A stretch of DNA of 64,000 bases from an uncultured Victivallales bacterium (GTDB taxonomy: Bacteria > Verrucomicrobiota > Lentisphaeria > Victivallales > UBA1829). This document shows, one piece after another, positions 17,580-26,101 of the stretch; within the stretch, counting starts at the first letter, position 1; every line of letters begins with the position of its first letter. The stretch covers positions 124,001 through 188,000 of the forward strand of contig CALXRI010000002.1 of assembly GCA_944390795.1 (NCBI GenBank). The letters run 5' to 3'. A program made the position numbers and the translations under genes. The notes beneath the pieces are model-generated. The model was not told the DNA's origin. It ran no database searches and worked only from the letters and a program-made list of their open reading frames with translations.

Positions 17580-18086
17580 TTATGCCTTGGCTTCCTCAGC
17601 GGAAGCGGCGGTTTCAGCGGCAGGCTCGGCCTTGACCGTCTCATCCGCTTTGACTGTCTCCGCCGCAGGAGCGGAGGCTTTTTTCTTCGAAGCGGGAGCT
17701 CCGGCTTCCACGAACTGAAGAATGCAGGCGTCTGCGGCATCGCCGACGCGCTTGCCGGTACGGATGATCCGGGTGTATCCGCCGTTTCTCTCGGCGAAAC
17801 GGGTTGCGAGATCACCGAAAAGCTTCGCAATCACGTCCTTCTTCGTCTGAGCCCTGTCGGACGGGGTGTTGTCCTTGATTCTGGCAATGGCAAGACGGCG
17901 GTTGTGTTCGCCGCCTTTCTTTCCGTATGTGACGAGACGATCGACAAGCCGGCGGACCTCTTTTGCGCGGTTCACGGTGGTTTCGATCTGCTCGTGCTCA
18001 ATCAGGCTGCATGCCATATTGACCAGCAGAGCCTTTCTATGGCCGCAGTTGCGGCCGAGTTTCGCTACTTTCCTAAGATGACGCAT
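17580..18086 (-). CDS. rplQ: 50S ribosomal protein L17
   Basis: This 168-residue protein has the L17 core (MRHLRKVAKLGRNCGHRKAL, EQIETTVNRAKEVRRLVDRLVTYG, NGGYTRIIRTGKRVGDAADA) over residues 1-120. A 40-residue alanine-, lysine- and glutamate-rich tail follows that is not part of the common L17 fold (E. coli L17 is about 127 residues). It sits 5 bp after rpoA, the classical last position in the alpha operon, and is followed by a strong terminator. Confidence 0.97.
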   Translation of the reverse strand: MRHLRKVAKLGRNCGHRKALLVNMACSLIEHEQIETTVNRAKEVRRLVDRLVTYGKKGGEHNRRLAIARIKDNTPSDRAQTKKDVIAKLFGDLATRFAERNGGYTRIIRTGKRVGDAADACILQFVEAGAPASKKKASAPAAETVKADETVKAEPAAETAASAEEAKA

Positions 18087-18091
18087 GGCGA

Positions 18092-19117
18092 TTACGCCTC
18101 CTCTTTCTTAACGGCCTTTGCGCGGTCGGCTTCGGCCTGAATTGCATTACTGAGTTCTTCGCTGAAAGACATGCCGAGAGACAGGTTGTTCTCGGAAAGC
18201 TTTTCCTTGATTTCGTCAAGGGACTTTTTCCCGAAGTTGCGGAACTTGAGCATCCGGGATTCCGTCTTCATGCAGAGTTCGCCGAGCAGCTTGATGTTCG
18301 CATTGTTCAGGCAGTTCATCGCTCTGACGGAAAGGTCGAGCACTTCAACATCCTGCGAGAGAATGCGGAAGAGTTTCTGCTCCTCCTCGCTGATCGCCGC
18401 AAGCGCGTCATCCTCGGTCATCTGGCTTCCGAGGAAGGGACGGAGATGATCCTTGAGAATTTTCGCCGCCTTTTCCAGGGCATCCTTCGGAGAAATTCTG
18501 CCGTCGGTATAGATTTCAAGAGTGAGGCTGTCCATTTCGGTTTCCTCGCCGACGCGCGCCGCGCCGACCTGGTAGCGGACATGGGTCACCGGGCTGAAAA
18601 GACAGTCGACAAGAATGGTTCCGTAGGGATGCGTCGGAAGCTTGTTCTTCTCAGCGGGGCACCAGCCGCGGCCTCTGGAGATCTCGATTTCGGCACGGAA
18701 GGGAACATCCTTGTCCAGCGTGCAGATCACCTGATCGGGATTGAGGACCTCAACCGTTCCATCCGTGATGATGTCGCCCGCCGTCACGGGACCGGCAACG
18801 CTCTTCTTGATCTCAAGCGTTTTCGGGGGATCCGTATGCAGATTGAGTTTGACCTTTTTCAGATTCAGAATGATTTCCGTAATGTCTTCTGCGACATTCG
18901 GAAGCGTGGTGAACTCATGGGAAACGCCTTCAATTCTCACGGCGGAGATTGCGGAGCCTTCCAGAGAAGAGAGCAGCACCCTGCGCAGGGAGTTGCCTAT
19001 GGTATGTCCGAAACCGCTCTGAAAGGGAGCGGCAATGAACTTGGCATACGTGTCTGTCGCGGTATGTTCCTCCATCACGAGGGATTGAGGCATCGGAAAT
19101 CCGGATACAGCAGCCAT
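18092..19117 (-). CDS. rpoA: RNA polymerase alpha subunit
   Basis: This 341-residue protein has both alpha domains. The assembly NTD contains FGHTIGNSLRRVLLSSLEGSA and the beta-strand VTAGDIITDGTVEVLNPD. The DNA/activator-binding CTD contains VRAMNCLNNANIKLLGELC and FGKKSLDEIKEKLSENNLSLG. It recruits beta and beta-prime and contacts UP elements. The start chosen gives MAAVSGFPMPQSL; a few residues of uncertainty are possible. Located between rpsK and rplQ, with rpsD missing from its usual place directly before it. Confidence 0.97.
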   Translation of the reverse strand: MAAVSGFPMPQSLVMEEHTATDTYAKFIAAPFQSGFGHTIGNSLRRVLLSSLEGSAISAVRIEGVSHEFTTLPNVAEDITEIILNLKKVKLNLHTDPPKTLEIKKSVAGPVTAGDIITDGTVEVLNPDQVICTLDKDVPFRAEIEISRGRGWCPAEKNKLPTHPYGTILVDCLFSPVTHVRYQVGAARVGEETEMDSLTLEIYTDGRISPKDALEKAAKILKDHLRPFLGSQMTEDDALAAISEEEQKLFRILSQDVEVLDLSVRAMNCLNNANIKLLGELCMKTESRMLKFRNFGKKSLDEIKEKLSENNLSLGMSFSEELSNAIQAEADRAKAVKKEEA

Positions 19118-19206
19118 CTTGTAAAATCCTCCAAGTATTTTCGGGTTAAAAGTCCGGGGTTCATCATGCCGGGCGCGACCGCTGGCCGTGCCCGGAACAC
19201 ATCACA

Positions 19207-19665
19207 TCAGACACGGCGTCTCTTCGGAGGTCTGCATCCATTATGCGGGACAGGAGTGATATCCTTGATCGCATTGATTTCCATGCCGACGGAGGCGATG
19301 CCTCTCACGGCGGACTCTCTTCCGGCGCCCGGTCCGTTGATCCGGACTTCGACTTCCTTCATACCGAGGGCCTCGGCCTTTTTCGCGGCGTCGGCGGCAA
19401 CGACCTGAGCGGCATAGGCTGTGCTCTTTCTCGAGCCTTTGAATCCGTTTTTGCCGGAGGTGGACCAGCAGAGCACATTGCCGTGCAGGTCGGTGAAGGT
19501 TACTTTCGTATTATTGAATGTGGCAAGAATAAAAGCGATTCCGGACGGAACGTAGCGCCCGCCTTTCTTGCGCTTGCCTTCCGCCGCGGGCGCCTTGGAG
19601 GCATCGGCAGCGGCGGCTTCCGTGTTCGCGGCGACAGGAGCAGTTTCCTTTTTCTCGTCAGCCAT
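19207..19665 (-). CDS. rpsK: 30S ribosomal protein S11
   Basis: This 152-residue protein has the S11 core from about residue 38 on ([47 protein letters not shown] split over that region, ending in CRPPKRRRV). The first 35 residues are an alanine- and lysine-rich extension not found in typical S11 (about 129 residues). S11 shapes the 16S rRNA platform near the mRNA exit path. It lies between rpsM and rpoA. Confidence 0.96.
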   Translation of the reverse strand: MADEKKETAPVAANTEAAAADASKAPAAEGKRKKGGRYVPSGIAFILATFNNTKVTFTDLHGNVLCWSTSGKNGFKGSRKSTAYAAQVVAADAAKKAEALGMKEVEVRINGPGAGRESAVRGIASVGMEINAIKDITPVPHNGCRPPKRRRV

Positions 19666-19723
19666 GGTATTTACAAAGCCTTTCGGTTGATTGTGTTGTT
19701 TGATGACAGATTACGCCGCGGAC

Positions 19724-20155
19724 TCATTTCTTTCCGGCGGGAGCGGCAGGAGCGGGATTGCCGCTCTTCTCGATCTTTCTCTGCGTTTTGTCGCGGATGG
19801 CGCCGACTGTGACTTTCTTGCCCTTTCTGGTTCGGGCGTTGGTCCGGGTGCGCTGTCCGCGGCAGGGCAGATTCTTGCGGTGGCGGATTCCCCGGTAGCA
19901 GTTGATCGCCTGAAGGCGTCTGATATCCTGCGCAAGCGAGCGTCTGAGATCGCCTTCGACGACGAACTCGTTCTGCAGCATCGTCGTAATGGTCGCGATG
20001 TTCTCGTCGGTGATCTGATTGGCTTTGGTGCCGGGTTTGATTTTCGCGCGTTTGACCAGTTCCGCCGCGACGGCGGGTCCGATTCCGTAGATGTACCGGA
20101 GGGCGTATTCGATGCGCTTGTTCCCCGGGATGTCAACTCCTATGATTCTAGGCAT
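19724..20155 (-). CDS. rpsM: 30S ribosomal protein S13
   Basis: This 143-residue protein is a full S13: RIIGVDIPGNKRIEYALRYI at the N-terminus, the helix-two-turn-helix segment and the RNA-binding CYRGIRHRKNLPCRGQRTRTNARTRKG near residues 92-118. The last 15 residues form a proline/alanine/lysine tail. S13 contacts the P-site tRNA and L5. It follows rpmJ by about 20 bp. Confidence 0.97.
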   Translation of the reverse strand: MPRIIGVDIPGNKRIEYALRYIYGIGPAVAAELVKRAKIKPGTKANQITDENIATITTMLQNEFVVEGDLRRSLAQDIRRLQAINCYRGIRHRKNLPCRGQRTRTNARTRKGKKVTVGAIRDKTQRKIEKSGNPAPAAPAGKK

Positions 20156-20174
20156 GTCTCTTGGGTTCTCCGAT

Positions 20175-20291
20175 TTAACCTTGTTTCTGTTTGTGACGCG
20201 GATTGCGCGAGCATACGACGCGGACCGTGCCTTTGCGTTTGATGATCTGGCAGGATTCGCACCTGCGCTTGATGGACGCCCTGACTTTCAT
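20175..20291 (-). CDS. rpmJ: 50S ribosomal protein L36
   Basis: This is a 38-codon gene: it begins [14 protein letters not shown] and ends in NPRHKQKQG. The zinc ligands of the C+ form are present (Cys11, Cys14, Cys27, His33). Length and position directly before rpsM match the conserved spc/alpha junction in other bacteria. It is short enough to be missed by automatic callers. An upstream promoter at 20428-20455 drives it and the rest of the operon. Confidence 0.97.
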   Translation of the reverse strand: MKVRASIKRRCESCQIIKRKGTVRVVCSRNPRHKQKQG

Positions 20292-20427
20292 AAGTGCAGC
20301 CTCAAATTTAAGTTTTTGAATCTTACGATGAAAAAACAGTTACGCCCCCTTCCGGGAGCACGCCACGCGCACGGGTTTTGGAATGAAGTCAAGACGCGAA
20401 TCATGACTAAACACGTACGAGGCAATA

Positions 20428-20486
20428 ACTATAACATGATTTCCGCTTTTTGCAAGCCGTCTTTTTCCAAAAAAAAATTTTTTTTT
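20428..20486 (-). promoter_or_regulatory. Promoter and A/T tract of the rpmJ operon
   Basis: On the minus strand, -35 TTGCAA (20455-20450) and -10 TATAGT (20433-20428) have a 16-bp spacer. Upstream of the -35, an A9T9 tract (20469-20486) and neighbouring A/T runs look like an UP element, which the alpha C-terminal domain binds at strong ribosomal promoters. The untranslated leader to rpmJ would be about 130 bases, and I saw no clear fold in it. The A9T9 block could also serve as the end signal of the HAD gene transcript. Confidence 0.7.
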
Positions 20487-20517
20487 ATTTTTTTCTGAAA
20501 AAACAGAGAGGCCGTTC

Positions 20518-21192
20518 CTATGCCGGAGAATCCGCGCGGCCCGTATTTTCCACGCCGCGGACAATCGTCCCGCGATCCAGGATGATGTGCGACGCGATTC
20601 CTGCGGAGGCGGGAATTTCCCCGTCCTCGCAGGGATTGTCCCCGATCACGCATACGTCCGACGGGTCGGCGGGAATCTGCGCAAGGGCGCGGCGCCAGAC
20701 CTCCGGAACGGATTTGCAGCCGCGCAGAACGTTCGTTCCGAAAATCCTGCGGAAATACGGCGAGGAAAAATCGTCTTCCGCCAGTCCAGCCGCCTGCAGC
20801 TTGAACAGGCAGCCGAGATAGGGATTGTTGCTCATGATGAAAAGATTCCGGCCCTGCGCGTGAAGACGTTTCACAAGGGATACGCCGTCTTCATACGCGA
20901 ACAGATTCTCCCTGTGCCATTCTTTCATGCGCCGGAAACCCTCTTTCACGGGAAGGCGGAACTCCGCTAGAAAATCGGAATAATCCCAGAAAACAGTCCG
21001 GTTCAGGAGATCCAGGATCGCAGCTTCCGCCGCGGGCTTCTCCCAGCTGCGCGCCACCATCATATCCCGAATCACGGGAAGCAGAAAATTGCCGTGCAGC
21101 AGTTTTTCCCGGGCGACCGCGCCGGGACGATAGCCGGTAAGCGTGCCGTCGATATCGACAAGAAAACAGGAACAGCCGGGTATTTCTGTCAT
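20518..21192 (-). CDS. HAD-superfamily hydrolase
   Basis: This is a 224-residue phosphatase-like protein. Motif I is DIDGT with the nucleophilic first Asp, motif II is the MSNN segment, a conserved Lys lies in CKSVPEVW, and motif IV is GDNPCEDGE. A helical cap domain occupies residues about 20-95. HAD phosphatases hydrolyse sugar phosphates, nucleotides and similar substrates; the specific one cannot be read here. The ATG at 21192 is chosen for its SD (AAGGATGAGAG). An upstream ATG adding six residues is possible. Confidence 0.85.
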   Translation of the reverse strand: MTEIPGCSCFLVDIDGTLTGYRPGAVAREKLLHGNFLLPVIRDMMVARSWEKPAAEAAILDLLNRTVFWDYSDFLAEFRLPVKEGFRRMKEWHRENLFAYEDGVSLVKRLHAQGRNLFIMSNNPYLGCLFKLQAAGLAEDDFSSPYFRRIFGTNVLRGCKSVPEVWRRALAQIPADPSDVCVIGDNPCEDGEIPASAGIASHIILDRGTIVRGVENTGRADSPA

Positions 21193-21266
21193 TCTCTCAT
21201 CCTTATGCATGGTTCAATGCGCCGCATCTCTGCAATTTACTTGAAAAACGGAAAAAAGCAAACGGC

Positions 21267-21290
21267 ATTCCGCCGGGCGGAATTGTTTTT
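21267..21290. terminator. Bidirectional terminator-like hairpin
   Basis: ATTCCGC and GCGGAAT (21267-21273 with 21277-21283) form a 7-bp stem with a 3-base loop. On the plus strand it is followed by TGTTTTT. On the minus strand a T-rich stretch follows after four bases. It lies between the pseudopilin gene and the HAD gene and probably ends the isomerase/pseudopilin transcript. Confidence 0.55.
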
Positions 21291-21333
21291 CTGATGCGGG
21301 GAGCGAAAAGGCGAGCCTTTTCAAACTCTTTCC

Positions 21334-22149
21334 TTACAATATTCCGTCTCCGGTCATATAATCGTAGCCGGTTCCACGGCATCCCCATACCTGCCGCAGG
21401 AAGAGCGGCAGTACAAGCGGACTTGTATAAAGGCCTTCGGTGCGAACAAGATTCACACCTGTCTCGTAATTCATTTTCCCTTCGACCTTCACCGGCGCAT
21501 AGGTCTGGGAAATCAGCTTCTCGGCATGACCGTCCACAAAGGCCACGTTCGCCCTGTCCTCATGACGGTTGCCGAGCAGAAACTCCCCGACAGGCTGAAT
21601 GATCTGACCGTAACGTGCGGCATCGTAACTGTCGCCGATTGCAATCTTCTGCGATGGCTGGCGGACGGAAGGTGGTTTTGTGCTGTGAGAGCCCGCTCCC
21701 CCCAGGTAATCGTTCTTCCCGTAGGAAAGTGTCATACAAGTCGGATTGCCGGCAAAACGGTATGCGGGACAGCGGTAATACGGTGCGGCGGCATACACGG
21801 AAGGCGAAAGCCCCGACTTGTCCCGGCCGGAAATGATTTCGTAAACGAGTTCATGCCAGAACGGGCTCGTCGCAGTCGAGCTGGAACGAAATGGATAATA
21901 TCCGTAGGTATCGCCATACAGCGTCATCCCGTTCATGATCGTTTTCGCGTTGTTCAGGCAGGATATGCTCTGCGCCGTCAGTTTCGCCTTGTTCAGCGCA
22001 GGCAGAAGCATGGAGGCCAGAATCGCGATGATCGCAATCACGACCAGGAGTTCGATCAAGGTGAAATATTCTCCGGCACGGCGCTTCCCGATCCATGGAT
22101 GCAAACAGTTTTTCAGGCTCATTTCCGATTCCTTCCCCATGTTGTTCAT
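21334..22149 (-). CDS. Pseudopilin-like protein, H-X9-DG type
   Basis: This 271-residue protein has a 28-residue basic leader followed by FTLIELLVV with Glu at +5 and one hydrophobic helix, then a globular domain with the H-X9-DG motif ([12 protein letters not shown]). The residue before the cleavage site is Tyr, not Gly. Its ATG overlaps the stop of the sugar isomerase gene (ATGA at 22146-22149), so the pair is translationally coupled, which ties this pseudopilin to a sugar-metabolic enzyme. It is the second of three such genes in the window. Confidence 0.9.
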   Translation of the reverse strand: MNNMGKESEMSLKNCLHPWIGKRRAGEYFTLIELLVVIAIIAILASMLLPALNKAKLTAQSISCLNNAKTIMNGMTLYGDTYGYYPFRSSSTATSPFWHELVYEIISGRDKSGLSPSVYAAAPYYRCPAYRFAGNPTCMTLSYGKNDYLGGAGSHSTKPPSVRQPSQKIAIGDSYDAARYGQIIQPVGEFLLGNRHEDRANVAFVDGHAEKLISQTYAPVKVEGKMNYETGVNLVRTEGLYTSPLVLPLFLRQVWGCRGTGYDYMTGDGIL

Positions 22150-23120
22150 GAAAGTTTTTTCTCCGCCAGCGTTTCACAGCACCTCCAGAAACGGATCGCC
22201 GCGGAGAACCCCTCTTCCGGTTCCATGCCGGGCCATGCCCCCGACTCGAAATTAACCGGACCGGAAAATCCGGCGGACCATAACGACTGAATCACGTCAA
22301 TCCACGGAATCGTGCCGAATCCCGGCGGCAGATGTTCGTCGATCCCGGAGGGGGAAATCCATTTGGCCGGAGTCGCCGCCTGCGCCCGCGGGCCGCGGTT
22401 GTCATGGAAATGGGTTGTAAACAGCCTGCCTTCCATGAGAGAGATCCACTCCGTCACGGACTTTTCCCCGCAGCAGTGCGCATGACCGGAATCCAGGCAG
22501 AATCCCACGGCGGGCGAATCCGTCCTCCGGACCAGCTCGGGGAGTATGGCGGCGTTGCCGGCCGCTTCAAAACGATCGACATTCTCCAGTGCGATTTTCA
22601 CGCCGAGTTTCCGCGCCTCCTCCCCGGCAGCATGCAGGTTTTCCGCCATCGTTCCTATCACTTCCTCGCGGCCGAGCGCGGCGGACTCGCGCTCGAACAT
22701 CTCCGTATTCGAGACCCGTCCCCAGCTTTCCGGATCGTAATAATGCCCCGGATGAATCACAAGAACAGGGGAATTCAGGTTCGCCGTATAACGGACGGCG
22801 CGGATCAGGCGTTCGACAACGGGTGACTGATCCTTCCCCCTCGGAGCATAAGTCGCGGAAAGACCGTGATGCTGCGCGGGACGCATCCCCATCGAATCCA
22901 GCAGCGCGCCGAGCCGCGCGGTCTCCGCCATCATGTCGAAATCCGCTTCCTCGACCGTGACATATCCCGTAATCATCAGCCTGTCGACGCCCAGCTCCTT
23001 CAGAATCCGGCAGACGGGCAGAAACGTCTCATCCGGCATGCGTGTCACTCTCTCGCCATTCCAGTTGACGGTCGTGATCGGGTAGGACAGGGAATATTTT
23101 CTTACAGCGTCTCTCTTCAT
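22146..23120 (-). CDS. Sugar phosphate isomerase/epimerase-like TIM-barrel protein
   Basis: This 324-residue protein belongs to the AP endonuclease 2/xylose isomerase-like family. Metal-ligand blocks appear in order: [44 protein letters not shown] and VNFESGAW. Relatives include IolE/IolI-like inosose enzymes, hydroxypyruvate isomerase and tagatose 3-epimerase. The ATG at 23120 is chosen because it starts at a normal N-terminus and lies 45 bases after a good promoter. It is coupled to a pseudopilin gene and divergent from an AraC gene, which probably activates it. Confidence 0.88.
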   Translation of the reverse strand: MKRDAVRKYSLSYPITTVNWNGERVTRMPDETFLPVCRILKELGVDRLMITGYVTVEEADFDMMAETARLGALLDSMGMRPAQHHGLSATYAPRGKDQSPVVERLIRAVRYTANLNSPVLVIHPGHYYDPESWGRVSNTEMFERESAALGREEVIGTMAENLHAAGEEARKLGVKIALENVDRFEAAGNAAILPELVRRTDSPAVGFCLDSGHAHCCGEKSVTEWISLMEGRLFTTHFHDNRGPRAQAATPAKWISPSGIDEHLPPGFGTIPWIDVIQSLWSAGFSGPVNFESGAWPGMEPEEGFSAAIRFWRCCETLAEKKLS

Positions 23121-23162
23121 GGTTCGGCACTCCGCACTTTTTCCTTGAATTCTCAGGGATGC

Positions 23163-23226
23163 ATTATATCCTGAACGGGGAGAAAATGCAAGTCCGCCAT
23201 ATGCGAAAAACATATCCATACGCGAA
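23163..23226 (-). promoter_or_regulatory. Isomerase promoter with AraC-type direct repeats
   Basis: On the minus strand, -35 TTGCAT (23191-23186) and -10 TATAAT (23168-23163) have a 17-bp spacer. Just upstream of the -35 are two near-identical direct repeats, seen on the plus strand as ATATGCGAA (23199-23207) and ATACGCGAA (23218-23226), 19 bp apart start to start. This is the arrangement of a two-half-site AraC activator abutting the -35 box, and the AraC gene starts on the other side of the same spacer. Confidence 0.6.
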
Positions 23227-23273
23227 TTTTTTTCATGCCCCACACCCCTCTCCCCGGGCACAGTCCGCAGTAT

Positions 23274-23301
23274 TTGACATTGCCCGGAATACCGGTATAT
23301 T
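23274..23301 (+). promoter_or_regulatory. Promoter of the AraC gene at 23323
   Basis: A perfect -35 TTGACA (23274-23279) and -10 TATATT (23296-23301) have a 16-bp spacer. The palindrome ATACCGGTAT (23289-23298) overlaps the -10 box. Confidence 0.8.
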
Positions 23302-23322
23302 AACCGGCGGAAGGGAACCACC

Positions 23323-24261
23323 ATGCTGGAACTGAACCTGAACAAATTCATCGACGAGACACGCTATCCGCTGGCCGTGACGCTCATGACCTGGAACGGC
23401 AATCTGCATTCTCCCGTCACGCCGCCTCACTCCCATGATTTCGCCGAGCTTGTCCTCCTTGCGGACGGGCATGCCATGCACTCCTGCGGGAACAGCCGCG
23501 GCAGACTGGGAAAAGGCGATTTTCTTCTGATCTATCCCGGAATGAAGCACGCCTATTCGGAAATCACAGAAAACATGCGTCTCTACAACATCATCTACAA
23601 TTTCAGGCTCCCTCTTCCGATGCTGACTCTTTCCAAATCGCCCTTTCTGCATATGCTTTATCCCGGCAGGGATCTGCTACGGGCTCCGTTTCAGGGGGTT
23701 CTTGGAAAACTGAGTCCACGCGATCTGACCACCGCCGTTTTTCTGCTGGAAAACATGCGCAGGGAGATTTCACGGCGGCGTCCCGGCTGCCAGACTCTGG
23801 TATGCGGACACTTCGTCGCGCTGGCCATCCTGCTTTCCTACCACTGCAAAAAGAAAAACACGCCACCGAAATCCTGGAATCTGAGCCGGGTTGTCGCCGC
23901 CATGACCGAAAACCTCGACAACGGCGCCTTTACCGTCGGAGAACTGGCGAAACAGGCGGGAATGAGCATCCGCAAACTGCAGCTTCTGTTTCAGGCGGCC
24001 TACGGGGAAAGCCCCCTGCATTTTCTGCAGCGTCTCCGGGTGAACCGCGCCATGGAACTTCTGGACAGCACACGCCTCTCCCACGAGGAAATCGCGGAAC
24101 GGTGCGGATTCTTCAACTACAGTCATATGTGGAAGTGCTTCCGCAAGCACCTGGGGTGCGCGCCGCTCTCCGTCCGGAAAAACCTGACGGAGAACCATCT
24201 CCCGCAGGAATCCGCGGAAAGAGCCTCCGCTCCTCAATCCACCCCGCCCAGTTTCCGGTAG
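23323..24261 (+). CDS. AraC-family transcriptional regulator
   Basis: This 312-residue protein has an N-terminal cupin-like sensor domain (PHSHDFAELVLLADGHAMHS, residues about 35-55) and a C-terminal pair of helix-turn-helix motifs (FTVGELAKQAGMSIRKLQLLFQ and LSHEEIAERCGFFNYSHMWKCFRKHLG, about 205-280). AraC proteins usually activate sugar genes on ligand binding. It is divergent from the isomerase/pseudopilin operon and is the likely regulator of that pair. Its last 28 bases overlap the convergent AraC gene. Confidence 0.93.
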   Translation: MLELNLNKFIDETRYPLAVTLMTWNGNLHSPVTPPHSHDFAELVLLADGHAMHSCGNSRGRLGKGDFLLIYPGMKHAYSEITENMRLYNIIYNFRLPLPMLTLSKSPFLHMLYPGRDLLRAPFQGVLGKLSPRDLTTAVFLLENMRREISRRRPGCQTLVCGHFVALAILLSYHCKKKNTPPKSWNLSRVVAAMTENLDNGAFTVGELAKQAGMSIRKLQLLFQAAYGESPLHFLQRLRVNRAMELLDSTRLSHEEIAERCGFFNYSHMWKCFRKHLGCAPLSVRKNLTENHLPQESAERASAPQSTPPSFR

Positions 24262-25058
24262 ACGGCGGGCGTGAATCCGGTGACCCGCCGGATCAGGCGG
24301 CAGAAATAGCCGGCATACGGCATCCCGCACTCGGCCGCGACCGCCTTGATCGGCAGTTCCGTCTCCCGCAGGAGCGACAGCGCGTGCTGAATCCGGAGTT
24401 CCTGAAGATAACTGCCCGGCGTCATTCCCATCTCCTGCTGAAAAAGGCGGTTGAGCGTCGTACGGTGCACGCCGAGCTCCTTTGCCAGACGCGAGGCGCT
24501 CAGACGGGTGTCCAGCTGCGACTCCTGCGCGATCTCAATAAAGCGGCGGACCACATTGCCCGGGCCGTGGGAGGAAAATCCACCTCCTGCCAGCGCTAGA
24601 ATCTCCGCAGCGACGGCAACGGCATGCCGCCTGGCATACGGGGTGCGCTCCCGCAGCAGCAGTTCCAGCTCCAGAAAGAGCTTGACCGGACACTCGCCCG
24701 CATAGCGGGAGTCGCGGGAATATCCGTAGGAGGACATGAATTCCGCGGCACGGGGGCCGTCGAAGGTGAACCAGTGGTAATGCCATCTTTTCCCGATCGT
24801 TCCATGTCTGTGATCCTCGCCGGGAAGATGGTAGAAAACCTCTCCCTCGCGTGTGACGATTTCCCTGTCCGGAAGCGCAATACGCCCGCATCCCTTCAAT
24901 GTCCAGAAGAGCTGGACGAACTGCTTTTTCCGCCCCGGAACCGATTCGCTCCATCCGCAGTCGCTTTCGTTGCTTCCCACGGAGCGGACATGGAACGGTT
25001 CGGGGAAATCCGGCACGGCATTCGGTTCCGGCCTGCTGACGATCCTGATTTTTCCCAT
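24234..25058 (-). CDS. AraC-family transcriptional regulator
   Basis: This 274-residue protein has an N-terminal sensor domain (FVQLFWTLKGCGRIALPDREI, EVFYHLPGEDHRHG, HYHWFTFDG) of the AraC-binding cupin type and a C-terminal HTH pair (LSASRLAKELGVHRTTLNRLFQQEMG and LPIKAVAAECGMPYAGYFCRLIRRVTG). The ATG at 25058 gives a normal family N-terminus (MGKIRIV); upstream starts are possible. It is divergent from the NagB-like operon and is its likely regulator. It is not closely similar to the AraC protein encoded next door. Confidence 0.92.
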   Translation of the reverse strand: MGKIRIVSRPEPNAVPDFPEPFHVRSVGSNESDCGWSESVPGRKKQFVQLFWTLKGCGRIALPDREIVTREGEVFYHLPGEDHRHGTIGKRWHYHWFTFDGPRAAEFMSSYGYSRDSRYAGECPVKLFLELELLLRERTPYARRHAVAVAAEILALAGGGFSSHGPGNVVRRFIEIAQESQLDTRLSASRLAKELGVHRTTLNRLFQQEMGMTPGSYLQELRIQHALSLLRETELPIKAVAAECGMPYAGYFCRLIRRVTGFTPAVYRKLGGVD

Positions 25059-25118
25059 ATTTTCCGGCCTTTGCTTCATTTGTGGCAGAAATGCATCAGA
25101 AGTGTGATTTCCTTTTCT

Positions 25119-25146
25119 ACAATACACGGATATAATAGCATTGCAA
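25119..25146 (-). promoter_or_regulatory. Promoter of the AraC gene ending at 24234
   Basis: On the minus strand, -35 TTGCAA (25146-25141) and -10 TATTGT (25124-25119) have a 16-bp spacer. An overlapping plus-strand TATAAT lies at 25131-25136 and may serve the divergent NagB-like operon, but its -35 (TTTCCT at 25108) is poor, as expected for an activator-dependent promoter. Confidence 0.5.
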
Positions 25147-25236
25147 ACACAACAAAATCCATATTTACAAAAAAACAGAAAAACGATGTGCGGAGAAGCG
25201 AAGTCATCCGCGCATGCGCCTGGAAAGGATGCAGTC

Positions 25237-26088
25237 ATGAAACGATCCGAGGAAGTGAGAAGAATTCTGAGCCTGTCCGTGGAGGAGCTCGTGAAGGAGG
25301 CGGCCGGACAGCTCAAGGTGCTGGAAACTCTGGACGAAGTCTATGAATTTCTTGCGGAGGAGATGGTAGGGGAATTTCAGAAAGCCGCCGAAGGAAATGA
25401 GATCGTCTCGTTCATCATGCCGGTCGGTCCGACGCAGCCTTACCGGATCATGGCCGAAAAGATCAATTACCGGAATCTCAGTCTGAAGAACGTCCGCTTC
25501 TTCTTCATGGACGAATACTGCGACGACAACGATCGGCTCATTCCCGTGACGCATCCGCTGAGCTTCCGCGGGCAGATCGGGCCGCTGCTTTTCAATCGCA
25601 TCCGTCCCGAGCTTCTCATGCCGGCGGAACAGATCATCTTCCCGTCGCCGGAAAATCTGCGCGATCTCCCGAAAATGATCGAGGACGCAGGGGGAATCGA
25701 AGTCTGCTACGGCGGCATCGGCATCCACGGACACGTTGCCTTCAATGAACCGGAGCCCGGCGTCAGGGACTCGGATCCGCGCATTCTCACGATCAACGAA
25801 TTCACGCGCACGATCGACGCCACGCGCCACAAAGGCGTCGGCGGCAATCTGGAGAATTTCCCGCGCCGCGCGATCACCATGGGCATGAGGCAGTGTCTTG
25901 CCGCGCGCAGAATGCTGCTGATGACGCGCAACGAGTCGCAGGAGTTCTTCTGGGCAAACACGGTGCTGCGCATCGCCGCGCTCGGAGAACCCGGCGACGA
26001 CTATCCCGTCACGCATGCGCGCCATCACAAGAATCTGCTGATCGTCACCGACGTCAGGACCGCTGCCGCGCCGAAGTTCAACATCTGA
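25237..26088 (+). CDS. NagB-like glucosamine-6-phosphate deaminase homologue
   Basis: This 283-residue protein is of the NagB/RpiA fold. Asp92 in FFMDEYCDD matches the catalytic Asp72 of E. coli NagB. The loop GIGIHGHVAFNEP matches GNDGHIAFNEP, with His166 and Glu171 at the places of His143 and Glu148. The Asp141 of NagB is replaced by His164. NagB converts glucosamine-6-phosphate to fructose-6-phosphate and ammonia; the swap may mean a different substrate or isomerase activity. The ATG at 25237 has a GGAAAGGA SD. It is the first gene of an operon with an amidohydrolase and a Gfo/Idh dehydrogenase. Confidence 0.85.
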   Translation: MKRSEEVRRILSLSVEELVKEAAGQLKVLETLDEVYEFLAEEMVGEFQKAAEGNEIVSFIMPVGPTQPYRIMAEKINYRNLSLKNVRFFFMDEYCDDNDRLIPVTHPLSFRGQIGPLLFNRIRPELLMPAEQIIFPSPENLRDLPKMIEDAGGIEVCYGGIGIHGHVAFNEPEPGVRDSDPRILTINEFTRTIDATRHKGVGGNLENFPRRAITMGMRQCLAARRMLLMTRNESQEFFWANTVLRIAALGEPGDDYPVTHARHHKNLLIVTDVRTAAAPKFNI

Positions 26089-26101
26089 CGGAGACGGCCG
26101 G

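Noticed and set aside
20469-20486. A9T9 block considered as a stand-alone intrinsic terminator
   Set aside because: A pure A/T stem would be weak; its position fits an UP element better, though a dual role is possible.
20340-20564. Small minus-strand frame upstream of rpmJ
   Set aside because: It covers the promoter and A/T tract of the ribosomal operon and has no known relatives by eye.
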